Below are positions 7,232-16,125 of a stretch of DNA of 56,188 nucleotides, in pieces. Where the stretch lies: contig PNNH01000004.1 in NCBI GenBank assembly GCA_013824165.1, positions 1-56,188 of the forward strand. Reading direction: 5' to 3'. A program made the translations under genes and the position numbers. Within the stretch, counting starts at the first letter, position 1, and every line of letters starts with the position of its first letter. The stretch is from Methylibium sp. (GTDB taxonomy: Bacteria; Pseudomonadota; Gammaproteobacteria; Burkholderiales; Burkholderiaceae_C). Under the pieces are notes generated by a model. The model did no database searches, was not told the origin of the DNA, and worked only from the letters and a program-made list of their open reading frames with translations.

Positions 7232-9064
7232 TCAATCGCCGCGCACCACGCCCTCGCGCCGCGGGTCGGCGCCGCCAAACCAGCCCGGTGACTTTCGCTC
7301 GATCGCCTGCAGGCCGCTGGGCATCTCGACCTGCTGGACCGCATGAGCGCGGGCTTTCAGCGCGTCGACAATGGCCGCCGGGAAGCGCCCGGCCTCCAGC
7401 AGCGTCGGCCCGTTAAAGCTGCCGAAGTTGGGCAGGTTGATGGACTGCTGCGCGTCCAGCCCCCAGGCCAGCGTGCCCAGCAGGGTCTTGGCGGTGAAGT
7501 GGATGATGGCCGGGCCACCCGGCGAGCCCAGGCTCATCAGCAGGCGGCCATCGCGTGCGTCGAACACCAGGGTCGGGCTCATCGACGAGCGCGGGCGCTT
7601 GCCCGGCTCCAGCCGGTTGGCCACTGGGCGACCCTGCGCATCGCGAGGCGCCAGCGCGAAATCGGTCAGCTGGTTGTTGAGCAGAAAGCCGCCAGCCAGG
7701 CCGCTGCCGCCATCGCTCATCAGGCGGGCGCCGAACACCGCCTCGATGCTGGTGGTAAGCGCCACAGCACGCCCTTGCGCGTCGATCACGCTGATGTGGC
7801 TGGTGCCGTACTCGGGCTGCTCGGCCTGAGGCGCCCAGGCCTGGCGCAGTGCGCCGGGCTGGCCAGCGGTGGCGCTGCCCATGCTGCGCTCGCCGATCAA
7901 GGCGGCGCGGCTGCTCAGATAGCCGGCGTCCAGCAGGCTGTCCCAGCGCCCGCCCGGCGCGGCCACAAAGCTCGGGTCGCCGATGTATTGGGCGCGGTCG
8001 GCGAAGGCCAGCCTTGCAGACTCGGTGTACAGATGCAGCATCTCGGCCGTCGGCACGCCATCGGCCAGCGCCTGCGCCGGCATGCCTTTGGCATCGATCA
8101 GGTAGAGCATCTGCATCAAGGTGAGATGTCCACTGGAAGGCGGCGGGAAACCGCAGACGCGCCAGCGTGCGCGCCACACATGGCACAGCGCCTCGCGCTC
8201 CTGGGCCTGGTAGCCACTGAGGTCTGCCTGAGTCAGCCGTCCGGGGTTGCCGGCATGGTTCTTCACGCGGCCGACCAGATCAGCGGCGATGGCGCCGGGC
8301 TCATGAAGGGCAGCACTGCCGCGCAGGGCGATCGCACGCAGCACGGCCGCCAAGGCTGGATTGCGCAGCCGGTGTCCGACCGGCCAGGGTTTGCCATCGG
8401 CATCAAAGAAGTAGGCCAATGCCTGCATGTCTTGCTTCAGCGCCGTTTCCGTCGACAGCAAGGTATTCAGGCGCGGGCTGACTTCAAAGCCCTGCTCGGC
8501 CAGGCGGATCGCGGGCTCGAACAGCTGCGCCCAGGGCAGGCGCCCATGCTGGCGATGCGCCATCTCCAGCATGCGAACTACACCCGGCACCCCCACCGCA
8601 CGGCCGCCGACCGCGGCCTTCAGAAAGGGCATGGGCTTGCCATCGGGCTGCAGGAACAAGGCTTCGCCAGCCGCCGCTGGCGCAGTTTCGCGGCCGTCGA
8701 AGGCCTGCACGCGCTGGCCGTCCCAGTGCATCAAAAAGGCGCCGCCGCCGATGCCGCTGGACTGTGGCTCCACCAGGGTCAGGACCATCTGCACAGCCAC
8801 GGCCGCGTCGATGGCGCTGCCCCCTTGACGCAGAATCAGCGCGCCAGCTTCAGTCGCGAGCGGATTGGCCGCTGCCACCGCCTGACGCTGAAACTGCCAG
8901 CCCGGCTTTGCCTGGTAGCCGCTGGCGCCTTCGGGCTGCATCGGCGCAGCAAGCGGCGGCGCCGGCGGCTGCGTGGCGCAGCCCGCCAGTGTGAAGAGCA
9001 GCGCCACCAGGGGCAGGCGCCAGTGGCGACGATATTGGTCGTGAGGGCGTTGGGGGCAAGGCAT
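7232..9064 (-). CDS. ggt: Gamma-glutamyltranspeptidase, lipoprotein form
   Basis: A 610-residue N-terminal-nucleophile hydrolase that cleaves or transfers gamma-glutamyl groups of glutathione and related amides. Self-processing should occur before Thr421 in the motif EYGTSHISV, making large and small subunits. Other family marks are SGIGGGAFL near residue 100 (carboxylate and oxyanion region), FPPPSSGHLTL, and SMSPTLVF with SLGSPGGPAII in the small subunit. The N-terminus is a signal peptide ending in the lipobox LAGC, so the enzyme is probably membrane-anchored rather than freely periplasmic as in E. coli. It diverges from the lipoprotein gene at 9129 across 64 bp. Confidence 0.92.
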   Translation of the reverse strand: MPCPQRPHDQYRRHWRLPLVALLFTLAGCATQPPAPPLAAPMQPEGASGYQAKPGWQFQRQAVAAANPLATEAGALILRQGGSAIDAAVAVQMVLTLVEPQSSGIGGGAFLMHWDGQRVQAFDGRETAPAAAGEALFLQPDGKPMPFLKAAVGGRAVGVPGVVRMLEMAHRQHGRLPWAQLFEPAIRLAEQGFEVSPRLNTLLSTETALKQDMQALAYFFDADGKPWPVGHRLRNPALAAVLRAIALRGSAALHEPGAIAADLVGRVKNHAGNPGRLTQADLSGYQAQEREALCHVWRARWRVCGFPPPSSGHLTLMQMLYLIDAKGMPAQALADGVPTAEMLHLYTESARLAFADRAQYIGDPSFVAAPGGRWDSLLDAGYLSSRAALIGERSMGSATAGQPGALRQAWAPQAEQPEYGTSHISVIDAQGRAVALTTSIEAVFGARLMSDGGSGLAGGFLLNNQLTDFALAPRDAQGRPVANRLEPGKRPRSSMSPTLVFDARDGRLLMSLGSPGGPAIIHFTAKTLLGTLAWGLDAQQSINLPNFGSFNGPTLLEAGRFPAAIVDALKARAHAVQQVEMPSGLQAIERKSPGWFGGADPRREGVVRGD

Positions 9065-9128
9065 GACCCCATGGTAGCGACCCCCGCTGGCGTGGGAAAC
9101 TCATGCCAACACCCAGCTGGAGATCCGT

Positions 9129-11219
9129 GTGAGAGCGCTGCCCACTCCCCAACACCTGCCAGACCCAGTCCGGCCCGAATGGCATGAGCGCGGCCAGTAC
9201 CCGAGGCCGGTTGCGGCGCTGCTGGGGCTGCTGCTCAGCGCCGTGCTGGTTGGCTGCGGTGGTGGCGGCGGCTCGGGTAGCGAGACACCCGTGACCCCCA
9301 CCCCGCCGGTGCAGACCGTGCCGCCGCTGAGCCAGAGCTGCGAGACCGGCTCGGTGGCCCGTCTGGCTTTCGAGACCGAGCCGCTGACCGGGAGCGCCAG
9401 CGAGATCAGCCTGCTGGCCTGCGGCAGCGGCCGCTTGCTGAATCCGCGCTGGGCCCAGCTGTCCGGCCCGGCGCTGGCGCTGAGCTCGGCCCGCTCGCCC
9501 GCGCTGAGCATCGAGCCCCCGAGCGTCGGTGCTTACCGTTTGTCCGTCACCTTCTCCGACACCAACGGCCGACCGTTCAGCGGCGAGCTGAGCTTCAACG
9601 CCAAGGCCGACGACGGCAGCGCCGCCATGACGGTCCGCGGCGAGCCTTCGGTGTGGAGCGGCGGCAGCCTGTCCTTGCGCGCCTGGCCGCGCGGCCTGAG
9701 CGAGGCGCAGCTCAGCGGCGCGCGCTATCAGTGGAGTGTGCTCAGCGGCCCCACGCCGAGCTTGGACAAGACCGATGACAGCCTGCTGATCTTCAAGGCG
9801 CCCAGCGTCAGCGGCGACAGCCTGCTTAGCCTGAGGGCCCAGATCACGCTGTCAGATGGCCGCAGCTTCAGCGATGAGTTCAAGCTGTTGGTGCAGCCTC
9901 CGCCCAACGCCGCCGCCAGCCCACTGTTTGGCGCCGACAGCCCGAGCAGCCGCGTCTACCCCTATCTAGACAGCAGCCCGCATGCCACCGCCTTGGCCGA
10001 CTGCATCTATCACCCGGGCTTGAGCGGCAGTTCGCCCAACAATCTGTGCACGCTGGGCCGTCTGCCGCTGCTGGGCCAGTCCACCGGCGGCGCAGCGCCC
10101 AGCGTCGAACAGGTGATGCAGCGCGTGCTGGTGTCCAACGACTGGATGGGCGAGGTGTTCGAGCGCTTCCTTCGCGAGCAGGATCCCAACGGTGACTTCC
10201 GCCGCATGCTGAACGCCACGACGGCCGTGGTGATCGGCTCGCGCGTGCGACCGGCCTTCTACTGGAGCGCCACTGGCGCGATCTATCTAGATGCTTCCTA
10301 TCTGTGGCTGACCCCAGGCCAGCGCGACACGCTGAGCGAATCGCCCGATCCGCGCAGCGCCTATGGCAAGACCCTGTCCTACAGCTCGCCCTGGCGTTAC
10401 GTGCTGAACAACAGCCATGCGGTCAAGACCTATCCGGTCAAGGAGCGCGGCAGCCGCGACATCAGCGAGTTGCGCTTCGAGCTGGGCCGCTTGCTCTATC
10501 ATGAGCTGGCGCATGCGGCCGATTTCCTGCCGCCGCGCGTGCATGCCTCGCTGCCCTCGAATCTGCGCGTCTATGAGGCCGTGCCGGCCAGCACCGCTTC
10601 GCAGCAGCTGCAGCAGCAGCTGCCCTTCTTCTCGCAGGAGATGGTGGCACTGGGCCGCGTGCTGTTCTTCGGCGAGACCGCGACTGCGGCGCAGAACGCC
10701 TACACGCCGGACGACATCACGCGCTTCTTCAGCCTCGACCGGGTCACCGACGACTACAGCTACTCGCTGCCCAGCAGCCAGAGCGTGCCGCGCGAAGATG
10801 CCGCGATGCTGCTGGAAGAAGCCCTGATGCAGCTGCGCTACGGCGTGCTGCGCGACTACGGCATCACGCCGCGGCTGCAAGACGGTGCCGCCAGTGCCGA
10901 CCTGATCGTCACCTGGGGCCAGCGCGGGCGCATCGGCGATGCCGCGGTGAAGCCGCGCGTGGCCCTGGTGCTGGCCGACCTGATGCCCTGGCTGGCGGCG
11001 GACTCGGTCTCCAAGCTGGCCGCACCCATCCAGCTGCGGCGCGGCCTCAGCTGGGGCCAGAACCTGGACCAGGCGGCACTCGCCGCCGGCCAGGCCCGGC
11101 CGATGACGGCGCGCGAACGCCTCAACGAAGAAGCGCTGCAGCTGGATCAGTTCGGACGCCAGGAACAGGCACGCCGCGCCAAGGCCGCGCGGCAGTTCGA
11201 CGGGCTGCTGGTGCGCTAA
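9129..11219 (+). CDS. Large lipoprotein with HEXXH motif, putative zinc metallopeptidase
   Basis: A 696-residue protein from a GTG start, with a signal peptide ending in lipobox LVGC (Cys43) followed by a poly-Gly and Pro-rich linker. Residues about 80-260 look like two Ig/PKD-type beta domains (YQWSVLSGPTP resembles the PKD signature). The C-terminal half holds YHELAHAADF, with His458, Glu459 and His462 as a candidate zinc site; the third ligand is not obvious. This suggests an outer-membrane or surface metallopeptidase, but I do not recognise the family. The gene converges on the DUF1501/DUF1800 operon with 13 bp between stops. Confidence 0.6.
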   Translation: MRALPTPQHLPDPVRPEWHERGQYPRPVAALLGLLLSAVLVGCGGGGGSGSETPVTPTPPVQTVPPLSQSCETGSVARLAFETEPLTGSASEISLLACGSGRLLNPRWAQLSGPALALSSARSPALSIEPPSVGAYRLSVTFSDTNGRPFSGELSFNAKADDGSAAMTVRGEPSVWSGGSLSLRAWPRGLSEAQLSGARYQWSVLSGPTPSLDKTDDSLLIFKAPSVSGDSLLSLRAQITLSDGRSFSDEFKLLVQPPPNAAASPLFGADSPSSRVYPYLDSSPHATALADCIYHPGLSGSSPNNLCTLGRLPLLGQSTGGAAPSVEQVMQRVLVSNDWMGEVFERFLREQDPNGDFRRMLNATTAVVIGSRVRPAFYWSATGAIYLDASYLWLTPGQRDTLSESPDPRSAYGKTLSYSSPWRYVLNNSHAVKTYPVKERGSRDISELRFELGRLLYHELAHAADFLPPRVHASLPSNLRVYEAVPASTASQQLQQQLPFFSQEMVALGRVLFFGETATAAQNAYTPDDITRFFSLDRVTDDYSYSLPSSQSVPREDAAMLLEEALMQLRYGVLRDYGITPRLQDGAASADLIVTWGQRGRIGDAAVKPRVALVLADLMPWLAADSVSKLAAPIQLRRGLSWGQNLDQAALAAGQARPMTARERLNEEALQLDQFGRQEQARRAKAARQFDGLLVR

Positions 11220-11232
11220 CGGCCGCCGCGCC

Positions 11233-12642
11233 TTAGGCGAACAGGCCGAGGTCGCGTTGGGTGTAGTTGCTGATCTGCGGCAACACCCGCGGCAGGTCGC
11301 TGGCGCTGACGCCCATCCAAGTGGCCAGCGACGCCGCCAGTTGGTCCACCGCCGTGGTCGGCAGCAGGCGCCCCTGCCCGACATCGTCCGGGCCGTTGAC
11401 ACTGACGGACGGCAGTTGGCCGAAGAAGTTGCGAGGCTTCAGCGCGCCGCCCATCAGCAGGTGATGGCTGCCCCAGCCGTGGTCGGAGCCGTCGCCGTTG
11501 CTGGTCAGCGTGCGGCCAAAATCCGAGGCGGTGAAGGCGGTGACGTTGTTGATCACGCCCAGTTCCACCAGCGCATCATGGAAAGCGCCCATCGCCTCGC
11601 TGACGTTCGTCAGCAGACCTGGATGCTGTTGCGGCAGGAAGTCGTGCAGATCGAAGCCGCCGAGTGATACGAAGAAGACCTGCCGCTTGGCGCCCAGGCT
11701 GTTGCGTGAGCCGATCAGCCTAGCCACCATCTGCAGTTGCGTGGCCAGGCTGTTGTTGGCCGGAAAGGCTGTGGCCAGCGCCGGCAGGCTGGCCAGCGCC
11801 GCGCTGACCGAGGCCTGCGCATTGACCGAGCGGCTCACCACCCGGTTCAGCTCCTGTTCCATCCAGTGGCTGCGGCTGTCGGTGATCAGCGTGCGCAGCG
11901 CGTTGGCGCAGGCCTGCGAGCCGAACAGCGGCCGCGTCACGCCATTGATCGCCACCGCCCCGCTGCTGGAGATCTGGTACTGCACCGCCTGCTGGCCGGA
12001 CATGAAGACCGCATTGCCGGAGACATTGATGCAGGTGAAGGTGCTGGTGGCGTTGGAGTTCAAGAACAGATCGCCCATGCGCCCGCCCCAGCCGGTAGTG
12101 GCGCCCTCGGGGTTGGAGGCCTGCCAGACGCTCTGCTGGTCGTTGTGCGAGAACAGCTTGGGCGGCAACGGCACGCTCTGCGCCTTGTACTGCGCCAGCG
12201 TGGTGGGCTGCACCAGCGGGCCGACATTGAGCAGCACGCCCAGGCGGCCAGCATCGAACACGCCTTTGAGCCGGCTCATCTGCGGCGCCAGCGCCATCTG
12301 ACGCCCATTGGCCAGGGCGGTGGTCGGCGACAGCAGCGTGGCTGCCAGATCAGCGCGCGGCGTCGCGATGGTCTGGCGGATCTGCGCATAGGCGTTGTAG
12401 GAGGTCTGGTCGTAAGGCACCAGGGTGTTGCCGTAGTCGTTGCCGCCATAGAGGAAAACGCAGACCAGGGCCTTGTAGTCGCTGGGCGCGGTCTGCGCTG
12501 CGGCTTCACCGATGGCGGCCAGGTTCAGCGCCCAGGGTGTGGCGGTGCCGGCGATGCCTAAAGCGGCGCCGCGGCGCAGGAACTCACGGCGCTGCAGCGC
12601 AGCCAGTCCGATTCTTGGCTTGCTCGTCATCGTGCGCCTCAC
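11233..12642 (-). CDS. DUF1501-family exported protein (Tat signal)
   Basis: A 469-residue protein beginning with a twin-arginine signal (RREFLRRGAALG, residues about 18-29), so it is probably exported folded. The body matches the DUF1501 family, distantly related to alkaline phosphatase/sulfatase folds: VCVFLYGGNDYGNTLVP near the start of the domain, FVSLGGFDLHD in the middle, and TASDFGRTLTSNGDGSDHGWGSHH near residue 370, which supplies likely metal-binding Asp and His residues. Function is not established for the family. The start overlaps the upstream DUF1800 stop by four bases, the usual arrangement of this gene pair. Confidence 0.85.
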   Translation of the reverse strand: MRRTMTSKPRIGLAALQRREFLRRGAALGIAGTATPWALNLAAIGEAAAQTAPSDYKALVCVFLYGGNDYGNTLVPYDQTSYNAYAQIRQTIATPRADLAATLLSPTTALANGRQMALAPQMSRLKGVFDAGRLGVLLNVGPLVQPTTLAQYKAQSVPLPPKLFSHNDQQSVWQASNPEGATTGWGGRMGDLFLNSNATSTFTCINVSGNAVFMSGQQAVQYQISSSGAVAINGVTRPLFGSQACANALRTLITDSRSHWMEQELNRVVSRSVNAQASVSAALASLPALATAFPANNSLATQLQMVARLIGSRNSLGAKRQVFFVSLGGFDLHDFLPQQHPGLLTNVSEAMGAFHDALVELGVINNVTAFTASDFGRTLTSNGDGSDHGWGSHHLLMGGALKPRNFFGQLPSVSVNGPDDVGQGRLLPTTAVDQLAASLATWMGVSASDLPRVLPQISNYTQRDLGLFA

Positions 12643-14468
12643 TTCTGGATCAGGTATTCAGGGCAGGCCAGGATCATCAACAGCGTCGCGTAGATGCGGT
12701 TGAGGCGGCCGGTGTCGTTGGTGGCGGCGATGCTGCTTACCGCGGTGGCGATGGTGCTGCGCGTCGCCACACTCAGGCCGTCGCCCGCCAGCAGCAGCGA
12801 CCAGCGCGCCACCAGCGCCGGCGCATCATTGGCCGTGGCCAGTTCGGCGCTGTAGCTGGGCTTGAGCTCGCCGACGCCGTTGACGATCACGCTCTGCATG
12901 TAGTTCAGGTAACCGGCCACCGTGCTCTCGTTGCAGAGCTGGAACTCCGGCGCTGTGATGCCGTTATTGCCCAGCAGCGAGTTCGGCGGCACATAGCCCG
13001 GGCGGAAGAAGTTGAACACCGAGGGCGCGCGCAAGGGGCTCTGGCCCAGGCGGGTCGAGGGGTCGGACAAGTTGCCGACATTCCACAGATCGGTCGGCGA
13101 CGTCAGGCCCACGCTGCGCGCCCATTGCACAAAGCGCTGCAGCGGCTCACGCAGCTTGCCGCTGGCGGGATCGGTAGAGACGTTGCGTGCCTCGCTGTCC
13201 AGCAGGATGGCGCGGATCACGGCCTTCAGGTCGCCGCGCTGGCCTGCCCCGTTGTTGTTGAAGACGCTGGCCACGCGCTGCACATAGGCCGCGCTGGGGT
13301 TGGAGCAGACCAGGCGCTGGATCAGTTGCCGGCCGATAAAGGGTCCGACATTGGGGTGGTTGGCCAGCGTGTCCAGCGCCGTCTTCAGCGCCGCCGGGCC
13401 ATCGGCGGTGGCCGGAATGTCCGCAGTCAGCACCTTCTTGGCGCCGGTCGAGAAGCGGCTGGCCACATGCACCATCGGCCGGCGGGCATAGCCAGGGTCA
13501 TCCGGCAAGGCATTGTCGAATTCCCAGCCGGTCAGCACCCGCGCCAGCTCGGTGATCTGGGCCTGGGTGTAGGTGTCCTGCGGCTTGCCATTGGCGCCGA
13601 GCTTGGGTGTGCCGTCCAGGTTCAGCTCGACCAGGCCGATGGTGAAGAGCTGCATCACCTCACGCGCATAGTTCTCGTCGGGCACGCGGCCGGTGCTGGG
13701 TTCTTCCTTACGGTTGCCGCGCATGTTCAGGTAGACGCCCATGGCGGGTGACAGCGTCACTGCCTCCAGCAGCTGGCGATAGCTGCCGAAGGCGTGCTGC
13801 TCCAGCCAGTCCGCGTAAGAGGCCGCCAGGAAGCCGCGCCAATTGACCGGCAGCCCGGCCATCGAGACCACGAAGATCTCGGACAGCGCCAGCGTGACGC
13901 GCTGCCGCAGCACATCGGGCGCACCGATCAGCTTGCGCCACAGCGTGTTGTCGGTGCCGTTGAAGCCATCACGGTTGGCCTCCACGGCATAGCCCTTGGC
14001 CACCATCCAGTCATAGTGCGACTGGCTGCGCGGCAGCGCGAATTGCTCGTCCAGCCAGGCCGCGAAGCCCTTGGTCTTGACGGCGCCAACCTCGCTGCTG
14101 GTGGCGGCGAAGCCGGCTTGCGCCAGGAAGCGCGCGGCCTGGGCATCGGTAATGGAAATGGGCACCGGGGCAGGCGCTGGAGCAGGCGAAGGTGCTGGCG
14201 CTGGTGCCGGAGCAGGTCCTGGCGCTGGTGCAGGTGCGGGGGCCGGGGATGGTGCCGGGGCATCGCTGCCACCACCGCCGCCGCCACAGGCCGCCAGCAA
14301 GGCCGCCGAGGCCGAAGCCAGAAGCGCCGCCGCGCCGCCCGCAGGCCCTGCGGATTGCCCGGCCGAGCGCTGATCGCCTGCCGGCGGCGCTGACGCCACG
14401 GCTTGGGCTGCAGATGCTGCATCAAGCGGGTCGGCCAGAGCTGGCCTGTCTCGAAGAACTGGTTTCAC
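12639..14468 (-). CDS. DUF1800-family lipoprotein
   Basis: A 609-residue protein, GTG start at 14468. The hydrophobic stretch around residues 44-60 ends in lipobox LAAC (Cys61), then a poly-Gly and an Ala-Pro repeat linker (about 70-102) leads to the DUF1800 domain. Family blocks visible are NYAREVMQLFTIGL, VLTGWEFDN, FIGRQLIQRLV and PSVFNFFRPGYVPP. DUF1800 proteins almost always neighbour DUF1501 proteins in Planctomycetes and Proteobacteria; their role is unknown, with an envelope or exopolysaccharide task suspected. The pair is translationally coupled. The unusually long N-terminus before the hydrophobic segment leaves a small doubt about the start. Confidence 0.85.
   Translation of the reverse strand: MKPVLRDRPALADPLDAASAAQAVASAPPAGDQRSAGQSAGPAGGAAALLASASAALLAACGGGGGGSDAPAPSPAPAPAPAPGPAPAPAPAPSPAPAPAPVPISITDAQAARFLAQAGFAATSSEVGAVKTKGFAAWLDEQFALPRSQSHYDWMVAKGYAVEANRDGFNGTDNTLWRKLIGAPDVLRQRVTLALSEIFVVSMAGLPVNWRGFLAASYADWLEQHAFGSYRQLLEAVTLSPAMGVYLNMRGNRKEEPSTGRVPDENYAREVMQLFTIGLVELNLDGTPKLGANGKPQDTYTQAQITELARVLTGWEFDNALPDDPGYARRPMVHVASRFSTGAKKVLTADIPATADGPAALKTALDTLANHPNVGPFIGRQLIQRLVCSNPSAAYVQRVASVFNNNGAGQRGDLKAVIRAILLDSEARNVSTDPASGKLREPLQRFVQWARSVGLTSPTDLWNVGNLSDPSTRLGQSPLRAPSVFNFFRPGYVPPNSLLGNNGITAPEFQLCNESTVAGYLNYMQSVIVNGVGELKPSYSAELATANDAPALVARWSLLLAGDGLSVATRSTIATAVSSIAATNDTGRLNRIYATLLMILACPEYLIQK
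14163..14261 (-). repeat. Ala-Pro hexamer repeat inside the DUF1800 gene
   Basis: Tandem GCx-CCx codon pairs encode about 33 residues of alternating Ala and Pro, interrupted by occasional Ser, Gly or Val. It forms a stiff linker between the lipidated Cys and the folded domain. Such an array can change length by replication slippage; gains or losses of six bases keep the frame. Confidence 0.9.
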
Positions 14469-14607
14469 GGCGGGACCTCAAGGCTGGAATTCAGCAATGG
14501 CCGCAATGTAGCCATGCCTGACCTCAGTTTCGCCTCAAGACTGCATGCCGTTACGTCTGATGCCAATCCGTACACAAGAACACCACATCAGCGTTTTCGA
14601 GTGCGTA

Positions 14608-14639
14608 AGAAAAAAAGGCTGACGTCGCCGTCAGCCTTT
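14608..14639 (-). terminator. Rho-independent terminator of the CoA-transferase operon
   Basis: A perfect 10-bp stem AAGGCTGACG (14615-14624) / CGTCAGCCTT (14629-14638) with a four-base loop. Read on the minus strand it is followed by an uninterrupted T-run (A-run at 14610-14616 on plus). It lies 24 bases past the stop of the CoA-transferase B subunit. Confidence 0.9.
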
Positions 14640-14662
14640 CTTGACCCGCATCCGAGCGCCCG

Positions 14663-15301
14663 TCAGAGCAGCGGCACGCCCGTTTTGCTCTGGATGAACT
14701 CGCGCGTCACGCCATCGGCCAGCTCCACCAGCTTCAGGCCCTCGGGTGTGACGTCCATCACGCCCAGGTCAGTGATGATGCGGTCGACCACGCCCTGGCC
14801 AGTCAGCGGCAGTGTGCACTCGGCCAGGATCTTCAGGTCCTCGGTGCCGTCCTTCTTCTTGGCTACATGTTCCATCAGGATGATCACGCGCTTGACGCCG
14901 GCCACCAGGTCCATCGCGCCGCCCATGCCCTTGACCATCTTGCCAGGGATCATCCAGTTGGCCAGGTCGCCCTTGGCCGTCACTTGCATGGCGCCCAGGA
15001 TGGACAGATTGATCTTGCCGCCGCGAATCATCGCGAAGCTGTCGTGGCTGCCGAAGATCGACGAGCCCTTGATGGTGGTGACGGTCTGCTTGCCAGCATT
15101 GATCAGGTCGGCGTCCACCTCGTCCTCATACGGGAAGGGGCCGATGCCCAGCATGCCGTTCTCGCTCTGCAGCCAGACCTCGATATGGTCGGGCACGAAG
15201 TTGGCCACCAGCGTCGGGATGCCGATGCCGAGGTTCACGTAGAAGCCGTCCTGCAGCTCCTGGGCCGCGCGTGCGGCCATCTGGTCTTGGGTCCAAGCCA
15301 T
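14663..15301 (-). CDS. scoB: 3-oxoacid CoA-transferase, subunit B
   Basis: A 212-residue small subunit of a family I CoA-transferase, which moves CoA from succinyl-CoA to acetoacetate or another 3-oxoacid. The catalytic glutamate is in the signature [12 protein letters not shown] (about residues 46-57); [13 protein letters not shown] near the N-terminus and [18 protein letters not shown] are also typical. It lies 11 bases downstream of subunit A in the same operon and ends at a strong terminator. Acetoacetate:succinyl-CoA is the most common substrate pair for this subgroup; a 3-oxoadipate role is possible but no pca genes are nearby. Confidence 0.92.
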   Translation of the reverse strand: MAWTQDQMAARAAQELQDGFYVNLGIGIPTLVANFVPDHIEVWLQSENGMLGIGPFPYEDEVDADLINAGKQTVTTIKGSSIFGSHDSFAMIRGGKINLSILGAMQVTAKGDLANWMIPGKMVKGMGGAMDLVAGVKRVIILMEHVAKKKDGTEDLKILAECTLPLTGQGVVDRIITDLGVMDVTPEGLKLVELADGVTREFIQSKTGVPLL

Positions 15302-15312
15302 GGTTGTTCTCC

Positions 15313-16017
15313 TCAGACTTTGCGGGCGCGGGTGGTGCGCTTCTCGATGCGCTTCTCGGGCGTCGGGTTGTGCACGATGCGGTGCACATAGATGCCCGGC
15401 AGGTGCACATCGTCCGGCGCGATCTCGCCGGTGGCGACGATGCGCTCGACCTCGACAATGCAGAGCTTGCCGGCCATCGCAGCGGCCGGGTTGAAGTTGC
15501 GCGCGGTCAGGTTGAAGCGCAGATTGCCTGAGCGGTCCGCGATATCGGCCTTGACCAGCGCGATGTCGGGCACCAGCGCGTGCTCCATCACATAGGTCTC
15601 GCCGTCGAAGTCGCGCAGCTCCTTGCCATCAGCCACGATGGTGCCCACACCGGTCTTGGTGAAGAAGGCCGGGATGCCGGCGCCGCCAGCGCGCAGCTTC
15701 TCGGCCAGCGTGCCCTGCGGCGTGAACTCCAGCTCCAGCTCGCCGGCCAGGTACTGGCGCTCGAACTCCTTGTTCTCGCCCACATAGCTGGAGATCATCT
15801 TCTTGATCTGGCGCGTCTCCAGCAACTGGCCCAGGCCGAAGCCGTCAACGCCCGCGTTGTTCGAGATGACGGTCAGATCTTTCACACCGCTGTCACGCAG
15901 CGCGGCGATCAGGGCCTCCGGGATGCCGCACAGGCCGAAGCCCCCGACCGCCATCAACTGGCCGTCCTTGACCACATCCTTCAGCGCCTCGGCAGCGCTG
16001 GCAAATACCTTGTTCAT
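15313..16017 (-). CDS. scoA: 3-oxoacid CoA-transferase, subunit A
   Basis: A 234-residue large subunit. [13 protein letters not shown] near residues 25-37 is the family's CoA-binding glycine-rich motif, followed by [14 protein letters not shown] and [24 protein letters not shown]. It forms the heteromeric enzyme with subunit B and is the first gene of the operon. A perfect 20-bp palindrome lies 49-68 bases upstream of its start, so expression is probably controlled by a repressor or activator bound there; no such regulator gene is adjacent. Confidence 0.92.
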   Translation of the reverse strand: MNKVFASAAEALKDVVKDGQLMAVGGFGLCGIPEALIAALRDSGVKDLTVISNNAGVDGFGLGQLLETRQIKKMISSYVGENKEFERQYLAGELELEFTPQGTLAEKLRAGGAGIPAFFTKTGVGTIVADGKELRDFDGETYVMEHALVPDIALVKADIADRSGNLRFNLTARNFNPAAAMAGKLCIVEVERIVATGEIAPDDVHLPGIYVHRIVHNPTPEKRIEKRTTRARKV

Positions 16018-16065
16018 CAGTGTCTCCGTCAGTCCATCGGACAGGTGACAGCGTACCTTTGCGGC

Positions 16066-16085
16066 CTACGTAAAGCGTTACGTAG
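16066..16085. promoter_or_regulatory. Perfect 20-bp palindrome, likely operator
   Basis: CTACGTAA (16066-16073), spacer AGCG, TTACGTAG (16078-16085). It stands between the divergent CoA-transferase operon (start 16017) and the outer-membrane barrel gene (start 16126), at a position where it could overlap the promoter of either. The ACGT-centred arms resemble sites of TetR-type regulators, but the regulator is unknown. Confidence 0.6.
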
Positions 16086-16125
16086 AATCGCCTAAGCACA
16101 TTGGGTTTTGCCCAGGGAGCTGTGC

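Noticed and set aside
7343-9187. A long plus-strand open frame (614 codons) across the gamma-glutamyltranspeptidase gene
   Set aside because: It is the antisense of a clearly recognisable ggt, its product has no family features, and long antisense frames are expected in GC-rich DNA.
14163-14261. Regular short repeats that could suggest a CRISPR array
   Set aside because: They are in-frame Ala-Pro codon repeats with no spacers; no CRISPR array or cas gene is seen in the window.
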